NCBI GenBank assembly: GCA_050916095.1
Contig: CP050901.1
Coordinates: 2,604,001 to 2,668,000, forward strand
Length of the DNA: 64,000 nucleotides
Direction of reading: 5' to 3'
Source: JANPCX01 sp050916095
Lineage (GTDB): Bacteria > Pseudomonadota > Gammaproteobacteria > Burkholderiales > Burkholderiaceae_C
Both the position numbers and the translations under genes were made by a program. This document shows positions 18,528 through 27,811 of the stretch, piece by piece. The notes beneath the pieces were generated by a model. It searched no databases. It was not told the origin of the DNA and was given only the letters and a program-made list of their open reading frames with translations. How positions within the stretch are numbered: position 1 is the stretch's first letter; each line of letters begins with the position of its first letter.

Positions 18528-21500
18528 TCATCGTGCTGCATCTGGATTGGGAGTCAAACCAGGCAGATAGTCACCATGAACACCACGCTGCCAGATCATG
18601 GGCGGTGGCTCTCCTTGTTCATAGCCTCTTCTTTGTAACCACTCCACATTCGCCGGGTGCGTTCTGAAGTCGTTCAAACGGCGTGTGCTGGGCGTGACGA
18701 TTTCTTGGAAGTTGCCTGAGAACAAACGTTCCTTCAATGTGGGATCAATCAAATCCAACTCCCGGATCAAGCCGGTGTTTTTCAACTTCTCGGCAACATC
18801 CATGCGGCTGTTGGGTCGTTTATTCTGGCTGGCTGCAATCGTATCGCTGCCGAATAAAAAAGCCTTTTCATTGTTGGCTAGTAAACGCGCCCAACCTTGC
18901 GGATCCTCGCTGATGTAGTTGTGGATGGCATCCCACGAAATATCGATCTTGACGTTCTTGGCACGGTTGAGAACGTCCTGCAGCGTATTGAGGTAGTTTG
19001 CTGGCATTTCAACCGTGTAACCCAAACCAGCATGCGCCCAGATCATGGTGGTGTTGGGGTTGGCGTTGGCGAAATCAACGAAGCTGTCGATGTTTGCTTG
19101 GTTGGAAGGCATACGCAGCGCTGCGAGCCCGCCGCCCCATGTCGACAAATTCGCCTGCGCGGGAGTCCCGCTGTCGCAATGAATGATCACCGGCATGCCG
19201 GTTTTACCCATGGCGTTGGCCCACTGATTCAAATTAGCACGCTCCGCCGGTGTGTTGAATGGCAGCGGCGTTTGCCCTCCCATTTGGTGGACGATCTCTT
19301 TCGACAGGTTGACCTCGCCCCACATGGCTTTGATCGTGCCTTGGGGCAAACCAGCCGCTCGCTCCGCTTGGGACATCTCATTCACGGAGTTGTAGACGTT
19401 TTTGAAGCTTCCTTCGGCACGCGGATTTCCAGCCGTCAAACCGACAATGTACTTTTGAGCAATGATGTCAGTGCCCTTCACGTCGCGTTCATGCTTGATC
19501 AAGGTCGCATGCGACTTGAGCATTGCCTCATCAATCTCCGGTCCACTGAAGTGCAACTCGCAGCCAGCCAAACTCGACACATAAGTCAGTGCTTTCGCAT
19601 CGTCTGGCAGCTTGCGTCCAATCAATGCCTCCAGCTCGGGAACCGAAATGTTGAATGGAACAATCACCGGGTTGCCATATCTGTCGTTGGTGAACTGGGA
19701 GCTGATGGCGCGTCCGTCTCGGATTTGAATGGTTCCATGCAAAGTTTGGTTGTCGCGGTCCCGTCCCAGGTAGTAGTCGGGCACATTGGTGCCATCAGGT
19801 AGTTTGCCGTTTGATCCTGGCACCCGATCCCTGAAGTGCGGAGCAACTGGAAAAATGACAGTGTCACCGGGCGATGCCAACTGGATTCGGCGGTTGACGG
19901 ACATGTCAATCCATTCCGCATCACTGATACCCTCCGGCCGGTTGCCAGGGTAAAGCTTGTCATAAGACCCAAAACCGGGGCCCATGACTTCTTTTGCGAA
20001 AAGCTTTTCACCCTCGTGAGAATGGTTGTCGTCAATACGGGGAGGCAACTCACCGAAGGTCGAGTTGGTCAGCACCGTCATCAGGTAATCACCCGCGTTT
20101 GCCAACTGCTCAGGACTGAGCTTAGCCCGCAATGCGGCTACGGCCTTGAGCTCTTGTTCGGTCTTCATCTGCGGCAGGTCTGACGCCCTCAGAATCAAGC
20201 TCGGAGTGTTGATGTTGGAGGCCGAGTCGTTCGCTGGCACAGTACCAGGCTCTGTCACCTTCGTTGTGGGGGCGGACGGCCGCACGATTGCAGCCAAGGC
20301 CGGAGGCAAGGTGCTCATCAGCACATATTGCTCTCTGGGCGACAGCGGTATGCCTGAAGAACGGAAAATCAATTGCTGCTGTTCATCCGTCAGTGGCTGC
20401 TTGGTCAAGTTCGCAATGACGTTGAGCTTTTGCTCGGTAGTCATCTTTTCCCAACCGGGAATGTTGTTCCCCCCCTCAGGCCGACGATTCGGATTGCGCT
20501 TGGCCCCGACGGTGCCCGCAGGCACTTTGTCGATGTAAGGCGAAGGCCCGCCATAGCGGCTGTCTTCAAAGAGCGGGGTCGGTTTGTTGGGGACCTTGAC
20601 GGGCTGTTGTGGGGTGACTGGGGTTGGGGCGCTGTTGGAATTTGGCTGTGTGGCAGTCACCGTAGGCTGCTTCACCGCAGGCAAACCAATGGCCTGATCG
20701 ATCAACTGCTTGCGCTGCCAGTCGGAGGTGAGTTTCTCGGCCCCACCGGCTTGTTCAATGGCACGCTCCACCCGGTTGATCGCATCTGAGCGTTCTTTGG
20801 AGAACTCGCTCAAGCCCACAGCGATCAGTGCTGGGCCCAGCAAGTCGTTGATCTTTACCAGCGCTCGATGCAACTCTGGTGATACCAGCGGAATCTCCTG
20901 CGATGCCACGGGCGTGGTGTTCACGGGCACCGTGCCCTTGGAGGGCTGGGTCAGCTTGCCTTCTGGTGGAAGTTGGCTCCAGTCGGGCGCTTTCGGGGGC
21001 ACCTTGGTTTGAGGCCGCTCCACCTCGATGACGGGCGTTGGCTTGCCTTGCACACCTGCGGTACTGCCATTCGGTGTGGACTGCCCTTGGCCAGGCGTGG
21101 GCTGGGGTTGGGGGTTGAGGTTGGGCTTGGCCGTGTTGTTCGGTTGGGTTTTGGGCTGGGTGTCGATCGGCTTGATCGGCTGTGTGGGCTTGGAGGGCTG
21201 CGTATGGGTGGTGGGTTGCGCGCCGGTTGCTTCTCCAATGGCACGCTGAATCAACTCCCTGCGCTGCTTGTCGGTGGTCAGCTTGTCTGCGCCACCGATC
21301 TTGTTGACCTCCTGCTCGAACTGCCTCAAGGCATCCGAGCGGGCCAAGGACGGTGTGCCCAAACCAGCCTCCTTGAGCATGGGCTCCAGCAGCGCATCGA
21401 GCTTGACCCGGGATGGGTGCACCGCAAAAGGCTGCAGCGGCTGCAGCGGTGTCGCTGCAATGGACTTGATCGGTGTTGGGCTCACCGGGGCAGGCTTGAT

Positions 21501-23633
21501 CGCTGGTGTGGGCTGATTCACCGGCGGGGTCGCAGGCACCTTGACTTTGAGTGCCCCATCAATGCGCACCAGCGCTTGCTCGGCGGCAATGTTGACGGCC
21601 TTGAAGTCGCCACTGCGGATGTCGCCGCTGCCGCGTCCGAGTTTCCGGGCCTCGCCCAACAGGCCCGTCATTTGTGCCTTGAGCTGCTGTAGCCGCCCCA
21701 GGTTGTTGCTTTGGATGGCATCGTCCACTTGGGCAGTCAAACTCTTGAGCTGCTCCAGTGCCGGTGCCAATCGCCCCACAGTCCCCACTTGGCTTGGCGT
21801 TTGTTTGACCGGCACCAAAGCGCTTGCGTTGGGGTCTTTGAAGATCCCGAGCTTTTTGAGTCCGGCTTGGGTCAGCTTGGCACCTCCATACACGGTCAAC
21901 AAGGTGTTGATGGCCGCGGTGGCACGGTCTTGGCCTTCAACGGTGCTCAGGTCGTAGTTTTTCTTGAGCAGTGCTTCAGCACCCTTTTTATCGCCCCTGG
22001 CCAGCAGCACGGCCAGGTCTTTGCCCACGCCCGCCACGTCTTTGAATTGCATCCCGATCGCGCTGAGCGCTTGCTCCAGCGGCTTGGTGGAGTTGGTCCG
22101 GGCAATCTCTTGATCCAGCTTGATGAGGTTGCCGATCACGGCTGCGGGGTTGGCGACACGCACAAAACCAATGCCCATGGAGACGAGTTTGTCGATGGGC
22201 CGCCCAGACTGGGTCAGCTTGGTGCGCAGCGCATCGACTTGCCTGTCCATGGTGTAGCTCTGCAGCGCATCGAGTGTGCCAATCAGCGGCTTGGCGGCAT
22301 CGGGCCAGGCACCACCAAAGTAGTCCTGGACTTTTTGCTTGATCTCCCCGATCTGCTTGAAGGCCTCGTCTTTGGGCACCTGCATGGTGCGGCCTTCTGG
22401 GTCGTTGACGCCGCTCAGGGCCACCGCCTTGGGCAGCAGGGCTTTTTCCATACCGCCGACAAAGCGGTTGAGCTCGCTGGGGGCGAACAAATCGGTCCAG
22501 TGGTCGATGCGTTCGGTTTTGCCACTGGGCAGCTTGGCCAAGGCACCGTAGAGGTTGTTGCTGTGCAGGTACTGGCCCAGGACTTGGTCGGCTTTGACGC
22601 GGCGTGGGTCGTCGAAGGGGATCTTGGCGAGCTCTTGCAGTTTGGGCAGTCCGGCTTTGTCAAGCACAAAGTTCGCACCGCCGCGCATGGCTTGCAGGGA
22701 GTTGTCCTGTTGGGTGGGCAGGCTGGCATTGAAAGGGGCCAGAATCTGGTTGACATTGCGGTTGATGCCACTGATCAGGTTGCCTTCTTTGGGCTGCAAG
22801 GGTTTGGCCGGCGTGTCGTTTTGGATGTTGTCCAAAGTACGCTCAAGCTGGCCGCGCTCGGCAGCAGTGAGCACCTGTTTCCAGTTGCTAAAGCCGCCGG
22901 CTTGGGCACCTGCATCCTTTTGCAGCATTTGCGTGACTTGGCCGCGCAGGCGGTTGGCGGCTTTGTTGTCGCCACCGAAGTGCACCAGGTCGGCCACGGA
23001 GTCGAATTTGCCTTTGGAGGCACGGGCCACGAGTGCATCGGCGCGGGCGCGCACGCTGGCAAAGCTGCTGGCAGGCTCTGCCACAGGAAACACCGGGCCA
23101 CCCAGGACTTGGTTACCGGTGCGGACAGTGGCGTTGTAGCCACCCTTGAGAACTTGACCGGCCTGGTTGGGGGTCAGGCCGCCCAATAACGGGTTGGGGA
23201 CGTTTTTGACGCCGTTCCACACTTGACGGGCACCGGCACCCACATCGACGCCTCCAATCTTCCAGGGCGTGTTGCTGGGCGCAGGCTTGTTGGCCGGCGG
23301 GTTGGACGAAGCGGTTTGTCGCTCCAGGAGTTCACGGGAACCGGCGCTGAGCAACTGGCGCCAACTGGTCAGACGTCCACCTGAAGCGCTGGCGACTTCT
23401 TTGTTGAGACTGGCCTCGAGCTGGCTGCGCCGCTGGCCAGCGGTGTACTCTGCCAACCTATCGATGCTGCTGATCTTGCCGCCCGTCAGGTTGTGAAGCA
23501 CCTGCCCCAGGTAAGCCTTGACCTTGGCATCGCTGGCCACCCCGCTGGGCTTGCTCCAGCCCATTCCTATCGCGCTGGCATCGGCCAGGAGCAAGGGTGT
23601 AGAGGAAAAAGATCCGGTACTCTTTGTTTCCAT
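18528..23633 (-). CDS. Giant modular protein B1 with C-terminal amidohydrolase domain
   Basis: 1701 aa. Residues 1-705 form a helical constant region shared almost identically with B2, beginning 'LLLADASAIGMGWSKP' and including repeated motifs of the form GG-x3-W-x-Q-(L/V)L...LER. Residues ~730-1080 are Pro/Thr/Gln-rich linkers with two related ~60-residue repeats ('GGADKLTTDKQRRELIQRAIG', 'GGAEKLTSDWQRKQLIDQAIG'). The C-terminal ~550 residues are a metal-dependent amidohydrolase-like TIM barrel: H-x-H in 'DDNHSHEG' (~1203), His in 'VIIHCDSG' (~1483), His in 'MIWAHAGLG' (~1532), Asp in 'FLFGSDT' (~1594). No Sec signal is visible. The layout resembles a secreted effector with a swappable C-terminal enzyme; this is inference. 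Confidence 0.82.
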   Translation of the reverse strand: METKSTGSFSSTPLLLADASAIGMGWSKPSGVASDAKVKAYLGQVLHNLTGGKISSIDRLAEYTAGQRRSQLEASLNKEVASASGGRLTSWRQLLSAGSRELLERQTASSNPPANKPAPSNTPWKIGGVDVGAGARQVWNGVKNVPNPLLGGLTPNQAGQVLKGGYNATVRTGNQVLGGPVFPVAEPASSFASVRARADALVARASKGKFDSVADLVHFGGDNKAANRLRGQVTQMLQKDAGAQAGGFSNWKQVLTAAERGQLERTLDNIQNDTPAKPLQPKEGNLISGINRNVNQILAPFNASLPTQQDNSLQAMRGGANFVLDKAGLPKLQELAKIPFDDPRRVKADQVLGQYLHSNNLYGALAKLPSGKTERIDHWTDLFAPSELNRFVGGMEKALLPKAVALSGVNDPEGRTMQVPKDEAFKQIGEIKQKVQDYFGGAWPDAAKPLIGTLDALQSYTMDRQVDALRTKLTQSGRPIDKLVSMGIGFVRVANPAAVIGNLIKLDQEIARTNSTKPLEQALSAIGMQFKDVAGVGKDLAVLLARGDKKGAEALLKKNYDLSTVEGQDRATAAINTLLTVYGGAKLTQAGLKKLGIFKDPNASALVPVKQTPSQVGTVGRLAPALEQLKSLTAQVDDAIQSNNLGRLQQLKAQMTGLLGEARKLGRGSGDIRSGDFKAVNIAAEQALVRIDGALKVKVPATPPVNQPTPAIKPAPVSPTPIKSIAATPLQPLQPFAVHPSRVKLDALLEPMLKEAGLGTPSLARSDALRQFEQEVNKIGGADKLTTDKQRRELIQRAIGEATGAQPTTHTQPSKPTQPIKPIDTQPKTQPNNTAKPNLNPQPQPTPGQGQSTPNGSTAGVQGKPTPVIEVERPQTKVPPKAPDWSQLPPEGKLTQPSKGTVPVNTTPVASQEIPLVSPELHRALVKINDLLGPALIAVGLSEFSKERSDAINRVERAIEQAGGAEKLTSDWQRKQLIDQAIGLPAVKQPTVTATQPNSNSAPTPVTPQQPVKVPNKPTPLFEDSRYGGPSPYIDKVPAGTVGAKRNPNRRPEGGNNIPGWEKMTTEQKLNVIANLTKQPLTDEQQQLIFRSSGIPLSPREQYVLMSTLPPALAAIVRPSAPTTKVTEPGTVPANDSASNINTPSLILRASDLPQMKTEQELKAVAALRAKLSPEQLANAGDYLMTVLTNSTFGELPPRIDDNHSHEGEKLFAKEVMGPGFGSYDKLYPGNRPEGISDAEWIDMSVNRRIQLASPGDTVIFPVAPHFRDRVPGSNGKLPDGTNVPDYYLGRDRDNQTLHGTIQIRDGRAISSQFTNDRYGNPVIVPFNISVPELEALIGRKLPDDAKALTYVSSLAGCELHFSGPEIDEAMLKSHATLIKHERDVKGTDIIAQKYIVGLTAGNPRAEGSFKNVYNSVNEMSQAERAAGLPQGTIKAMWGEVNLSKEIVHQMGGQTPLPFNTPAERANLNQWANAMGKTGMPVIIHCDSGTPAQANLSTWGGGLAALRMPSNQANIDSFVDFANANPNTTMIWAHAGLGYTVEMPANYLNTLQDVLNRAKNVKIDISWDAIHNYISEDPQGWARLLANNEKAFLFGSDTIAASQNKRPNSRMDVAEKLKNTGLIRELDLIDPTLKERLFSGNFQEIVTPSTRRLNDFRTHPANVEWLQRRGYEQGEPPPMIWQRGVHGDYLPGLTPNPDAAR
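21518..23310. repeat. Long direct repeat, copy in B1
   Basis: This ~1.79-kb block matches 32169-33961 (in B2) in the same orientation with fewer than about a dozen differences noticed by eye up to about 23260, then a few more. It encodes the common N-terminal constant region. The left edge is sharp (TCACCGGCGGGG...), falling where the two proteins diverge. It is a substrate for homologous recombination that would delete or exchange about 10.6 kb. Confidence 0.85.
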
Positions 23634-24284
23634 GCGCTGCCCTAAAGAAGAATGCGAGAGAAAGAGGCGTTAAACAAGCAAGACAAAAAACTGAAATGTC
23701 CGTGCTTGCTATCGCTATACATAGGTGGCGAATCAAGTTCTTTCAATGACAACTTAATTTCTTTTATCGATCCTATGTCATCGGTTTTTTCGATTTCTTT
23801 TTCGGTGAAAAAGTGGATGTGCAAGACATCCAACTCGCAGCCCACATGGCCGGATGAAGGTCGAACAAGCGCCAAATACAGACACGTTTGGCAAGGTGTA
23901 AAGCCACCCCCAACATCACGTTTTTACCTCGACAAAGACCGACCCAACGCAAGGCATGCTGTCTTGGCAAATGCCGCAGAAAAGTGGTGACAGTTGGCCT
24001 CTCAGAAAGCCAAGCGGAACTGAACGGTGCTGAAGACACCAGGTGATTCAGAAGCCCTCAAAAAGCGCTGTGTTTACCGATTTCTGGGCCTGGCGATCAA
24101 TGTTCCTGCTCAAGGAAGATGAGCACTTTGCAAGGCCACCTGCAACAGTTGGTAAGCGTTCGTGCACCAAAACGCGTTCAACCTAGATTCAGCGGTTGGA
24201 CATGCCCAAGTGGGCTGTGATGCGGTGCGTTGGCAAGGGCGAAGCAGGGGTTTATCAAAACTTCGTTTTATCGAAACTTCGTTT
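23634..24284. other. Upstream region of B1, no gene
   Basis: 650 bp with no supported gene. It should hold the B1 promoter. Points seen: an ATGACAA motif at 23746-23752 also found upstream of A1 and in the B2/S divergent region, and a near-tandem AAACTTCGTTTT pair at about 24258-24285. Base composition at 23690-23830 is noticeably AT-richer than the flanks. Confidence 0.5.
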
Positions 24285-24536
24285 TCAAGCCGTATGCCGC
24301 TTGCCTGCGCAGCGACCCATGCTTGCAAGCATGGGTGCGCCCTGCAAGGGAGACGACGGTGAGCACCGAGGGCGCACAGCTGCGAACGGCTCGTGCCCGC
24401 AAGGCTGAGACTGGACACAAACAGTCCTTGAGAACTGTTTGTGCCTGTCGAAGGCCAAAGCCTCTGGCTTTGGCGGAGCAACGCCGCCAGCGTGCCGCAT
24501 CACGACTCACCCGGGCGCGCTCCTGGTGAGATATGC
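24285..24536. repeat. ~252-bp structured repeat, copy 1
   Basis: Matches 27812-28064 in the same orientation at roughly 80-85% identity by eye. It contains strong inverted repeats: a perfect 22-bp palindrome ACCCATGCTTGCAAGCATGGGT, an arm pair CACAAACAGT/ACTGTTTGTG, and CCAAAGCC/GGCTTTGG. In the second copy one pair in the CACAAACAGT helix changes on both sides (A-T to C-G), hinting at a conserved RNA or cruciform. ORFs run through it on both strands but none looks real. Confidence 0.6.
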
Positions 24537-24865
24537 GGGTTAACACCGTAACTGGCCGGTCAGTGTGAGGGTATTCCCTGGTCGATCCCGCTGGACAAGG
24601 CCATGCGTATCAAGCGGGCCCAGTTCATGCCGCATACGCACTCAAAGCTGGGGCCTAGAAACTGTCCATGATCTATTTAGGTTGCGCGCGTTGCAGCCGC
24701 CGCGTCCACTTGCGGTCGTCTCTAAGCTGCATTTAGCGATCCATTGACAACGCCTGCCGCTTCTCGAAAGACAGGCGCTGGATGTCATTCCTCTTGCATT
24801 GCAGCTCGAGTTGCGTCAAATGTCGCGGACCGAAGAGAAAACATCGGTGCTCAATCGTCTACTTC
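24537..24865. other. Remnant DNA left of insertion sequence copy 1
   Basis: No intact gene. If the insertion sequence and one target duplication are removed, an open frame joins 24820-24865 to 26502-26572 and reads MSRTEEKTSVLNRLL... to ...NPLTDEH and a stop. This may be the tail of a gene broken by the insertion. No family is recognised. Confidence 0.35.
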
Positions 24866-26495
24866 GTCGGCCCTGCAAAATTCATTTCACCCCGCAAGCC
24901 ATTACTGACGATGGCGTGAATTTCCAACCGAGCAAGTTTTTTGCGCCGAGCCGTGCCCTGGCTGCCCTGAGTTGACCCCATAAGCTCAGCCCGAGCAGGG
25001 TCAACAAAAACGCCTTCGCGTCTTTTGCAGACTTGGCCGCGATAGCCCGCAGCAGCCAGCGGATGTTGTACCCCGCCGCACAACTCAGTGCGTGCAGCGC
25101 ATCACCCAACTCGCCTTTGAGCCAACAGCGCTGCATGCCGTGGTCCACCTTGGTGTGGCCGATCAGCGGCTCGATGGCCTGACGCCGTTTGAGCCACTTG
25201 CGTTGCACCTTGGTCAGTGACTTGTACTTGCCACGGTGGATGATCTCCACGTTCGGGTTGTCCGCGTCCACGCCCCGGAACCCCAAGTCCACGACCACTT
25301 GCTTGGGCACACGCCCCAGGTCTTGCATCAGGTTGTTGGTTTGCTCCAGTTGCGCAGCCAATGTGTGCCCATCAAACGGGTTGCCGGGGAAACTTCTGGC
25401 CCCCACCATCAAACCACGCAGGTGCGTGACAGCCAGGCTGACCTTCACACCAAACTCATAGGGCTTCCTGGCCTTGCCCTTGCCGATGCACTCCACCTCA
25501 GGCGCATGCAGCGCGTACAGCTTGCCCTTGTCGCCTCGCTGTTGCGTGCGGATGCGTTCGGCCCGCTCCAACCAGGTCTTGAGCGCACTCAGCGCTGTCG
25601 GCCCGGGTGCCACCAACACATCAAGCTTGCGCTGCACTTCACGCATCACCACCCCGAGGATTGTGCGCTGGCGTTTGACGGCTTTCTTCAAACGCTTGAA
25701 CTGCTTGGCGTGGGCGTAACCCCCGGCCTGGCGTCTGAGCGTTTTGGCTTCAAACGCAAATGTCTGCTTCAAACTGATGCCCACTCGTTTGGCAGCATTC
25801 ACCACTTTGTGCCGCGCAATCTCCAGCAGCCGACTGTCCACCGGGTGGGCGATGGCCTTCTCCTGCACGGTGGTGTCCACGATCACGCGTTCCAGCTCGC
25901 TGGGCTTGATGGCCTTGATCTGCACCGCTGTCTCGATGGTGGCCTTGAGCAACTGCTCCAGACCTTCTTCGCCCACGGCGCGGCGAAAGCGGCCGATCTG
26001 GGTTGGATCGCAGGGCAAGCGTGGTTCGTAATACTCCATGCCGCTGAAGAACTGCCACACCACGTTCTCGCTCCAGCGCTGAACGAGTTCTTCGTCACTG
26101 AGGTTGAAGGAGTTCTTCAGGTACTGCAAGCTGGCCATCAGCCGAATTGACAGGCGCGGGCGGCCTGCGGGGCTGATGCCGTTGCCAAATTCGACTTCAT
26201 GCGCTCCCAACAAGTCCGCCGTCACCCGCTTGGAGCCTGGGCGAGCCTGGCGAGCGAAGTGCGGTGCCAGGGCTTGTTCAATCGCGGCCCAGGGCAGCCG
26301 TTTGCTCAAAACCACCAGTGGATGTTTGTGATCGACCATCCCGTCCAGGCGTGCGCGAAAGAAGTCTGCGGTGGCTGTCATGCAAATCCCCCAGAAAAAT
26401 TACTCTCCGATAACGATTCCTGAGAGATCCCGTCGTCAGCATTTACCCCATATCGCCAGCATTCATGCGGGTTGCAGGGGTTTTGCAGGGCCGAC
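24866..26495 (-). mobile_element. Insertion sequence, 1630 bp, copy 1
   Basis: Inverted ends GTCGGCCCTGCAAAA / TTTTGCAGGGCCGAC bound a single transposase gene. A 6-bp target duplication TACTTC directly flanks the element (24860-24865 and 26496-26501), so both ends are intact. The same element is present inverted at 34299-35928. Transposase similarity places it with IS5/IS1182-type DDE elements; the exact ISfinder group was not determined. Confidence 0.92.
24882..26381 (-). CDS. IS5/IS1182-like DDE transposase (copy 1)
   Basis: 499 aa. The N-terminal DUF772-like part ('LSIRLMASLQYLKNSFNLSDEELVQRWSEN') precedes a DDE catalytic core: 'VIVDTTVQEKAIAHPVDSRL' holds the first Asp, 'QVVVDLGFRGVD' the second, and 'RRQAIEPLIGHTKVDHGM' the conserved Glu region. 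The reading frame is intact and identical in protein sequence to the copy at 34413, so the element is recent and possibly active. Confidence 0.93.
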   Translation of the reverse strand: MTATADFFRARLDGMVDHKHPLVVLSKRLPWAAIEQALAPHFARQARPGSKRVTADLLGAHEVEFGNGISPAGRPRLSIRLMASLQYLKNSFNLSDEELVQRWSENVVWQFFSGMEYYEPRLPCDPTQIGRFRRAVGEEGLEQLLKATIETAVQIKAIKPSELERVIVDTTVQEKAIAHPVDSRLLEIARHKVVNAAKRVGISLKQTFAFEAKTLRRQAGGYAHAKQFKRLKKAVKRQRTILGVVMREVQRKLDVLVAPGPTALSALKTWLERAERIRTQQRGDKGKLYALHAPEVECIGKGKARKPYEFGVKVSLAVTHLRGLMVGARSFPGNPFDGHTLAAQLEQTNNLMQDLGRVPKQVVVDLGFRGVDADNPNVEIIHRGKYKSLTKVQRKWLKRRQAIEPLIGHTKVDHGMQRCWLKGELGDALHALSCAAGYNIRWLLRAIAAKSAKDAKAFLLTLLGLSLWGQLRAARARLGAKNLLGWKFTPSSVMACGVK

Positions 26496-26661
26496 TACTT
26501 CGCACCACGCTCAACAACAATGAGTCAATCGCTGAAATTGACTCGGGAAATCCACTGACCGACGAACACTAACTGTAGGTGCAACAGGGTAACTGGCTAC
26601 TTTTCAAGTTTCAATTGCATGGCTTTTGTGCCGAAAAAGCCTGATCCCTATCGGAGGTCGC

Positions 26662-27765
26662 ATGCTGAAAATCCTATCTAAACTTTGGCCGGCCGACTCT
26701 GATGTTCTGGCGGAATACCGCCAAGAGTTGATGACACACTTTAGCTTGCTGGTTTCGCTTTTGCTGCTGCCTTTTCTATTGATCAACTTGTGGCAAGGCA
26801 AGTTACTTGTCGCAGCAGCAACTGGGTCCGCCACGTTGGTGATGGCCACATTGAGTTTCTTTCTTCTGCGCAATACCGCATCAAGTAAGCAACACTTGGA
26901 CTCGGGGGGCTCAAACGGCGAGCACTCAGCACTCACCAAGGCTGTGTCGGCAAGGCTCTATTTCTTGGTATCACTGCTCTTGATGGCCGCAGTCATGACC
27001 TCTACGTTCAACCAAGGTCTACAAGGGTCGTTTTGGGCCTATCCCACGGTTTTCTTTTTCTACTTCGCACTCAGTCGTCGTTTAGCGTTGATCCTGGGAT
27101 GCCTTTTCGTGGTGGCGATGGGCGTGGTTTGTTTCAAGGTGATGGGCACCGGCATGGCGATTCGCGTCATCGCCACACTGTGCCTGACTCAGGCTCTTAT
27201 CAATATGGTGCTCAATGTGGTTGGAATTTTGCGCAAAGAACTGGAGCAACAGGCCATCACGGATCCGCTGACCGGCGCGTACAACCGGCGCTATCTTCAA
27301 AACCGGTTGAACGAAATACAGGCCGGTCAGCACAATCGCGCCGCCAGTCGCCACAACGATTTGGAACAACGCGGTCGTTCGCACGCCATTTTGTCGATTG
27401 ACGTGGACCACTTCAAAGCCATCAACGATACGTATGGACATGAAATGGGTGACCGTATCTTGCGTGGGATGGTGACCATCGTGAGCGCTAGAAAGCGGCA
27501 ATCGGACATCTTGTTTCGAACGGGTGGAGAGGAGTTTGTGCTCCTTTTACAAAACTGCACCCAAAGTGACGCCATGAATTTAGCGGAGCACTTGCGCCAA
27601 AGCATTGAGGCCGCTCCGTTATTGCCCAATCGGTTAATCACTGTCAGCATCGGCGTGGGTTTCCGGTTGCCGGGTGAAAACCCTCAAAACTGGTTCAAAC
27701 GAACTGACAACGCTCTTTACGATGCCAAGCACGCTGGCCGTAACCGCGTGTCGTTTGCGGGTTGA
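26662..27765 (+). CDS. Membrane-bound diguanylate cyclase (GGDEF)
   Basis: About 367 aa from the ATG preceded by GGAGG (26653-26657); the ORF start at 26626 is less likely. About six hydrophobic helices fill residues 25-200 and are followed by a GGDEF domain with 'DPLTGAYNRRYL', 'LSIDVDHFKAINDTYGHEMGD' and the active site 'GGEEF'. The inhibitory I-site RxxD is present (RQSD five residues before GGEEF), so the enzyme should make c-di-GMP and be product-inhibited. No EAL domain. It lies between the two inverted insertion sequences, inside the A/B locus. Confidence 0.92.
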   Translation: MLKILSKLWPADSDVLAEYRQELMTHFSLLVSLLLLPFLLINLWQGKLLVAAATGSATLVMATLSFFLLRNTASSKQHLDSGGSNGEHSALTKAVSARLYFLVSLLLMAAVMTSTFNQGLQGSFWAYPTVFFFYFALSRRLALILGCLFVVAMGVVCFKVMGTGMAIRVIATLCLTQALINMVLNVVGILRKELEQQAITDPLTGAYNRRYLQNRLNEIQAGQHNRAASRHNDLEQRGRSHAILSIDVDHFKAINDTYGHEMGDRILRGMVTIVSARKRQSDILFRTGGEEFVLLLQNCTQSDAMNLAEHLRQSIEAAPLLPNRLITVSIGVGFRLPGENPQNWFKRTDNALYDAKHAGRNRVSFAG

Positions 27766-27811
27766 AGCGCACTTTGGGTGGGTAATCCCGTGCGTGCGGA
27801 AAGACCAGGGG

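Noticed and set aside
21711..23189. Long plus-strand ORF (492 aa) opposite B1, and its copy at 32362-33840
   Set aside because: It is the reverse-complement shadow of the B constant region; composition and lack of start signals argue against it.
24110..24546. Overlapping ORFs on both strands through the structured repeat
   Set aside because: ORFs in both copies are not of the same length and the differences do not favour silent positions; better explained as a structured non-coding repeat.
25236..26150. 304-aa ORF opposite the transposase, with copy at 34644-35558
   Set aside because: Shadow of the transposase gene, His/Leu-rich with no motif.
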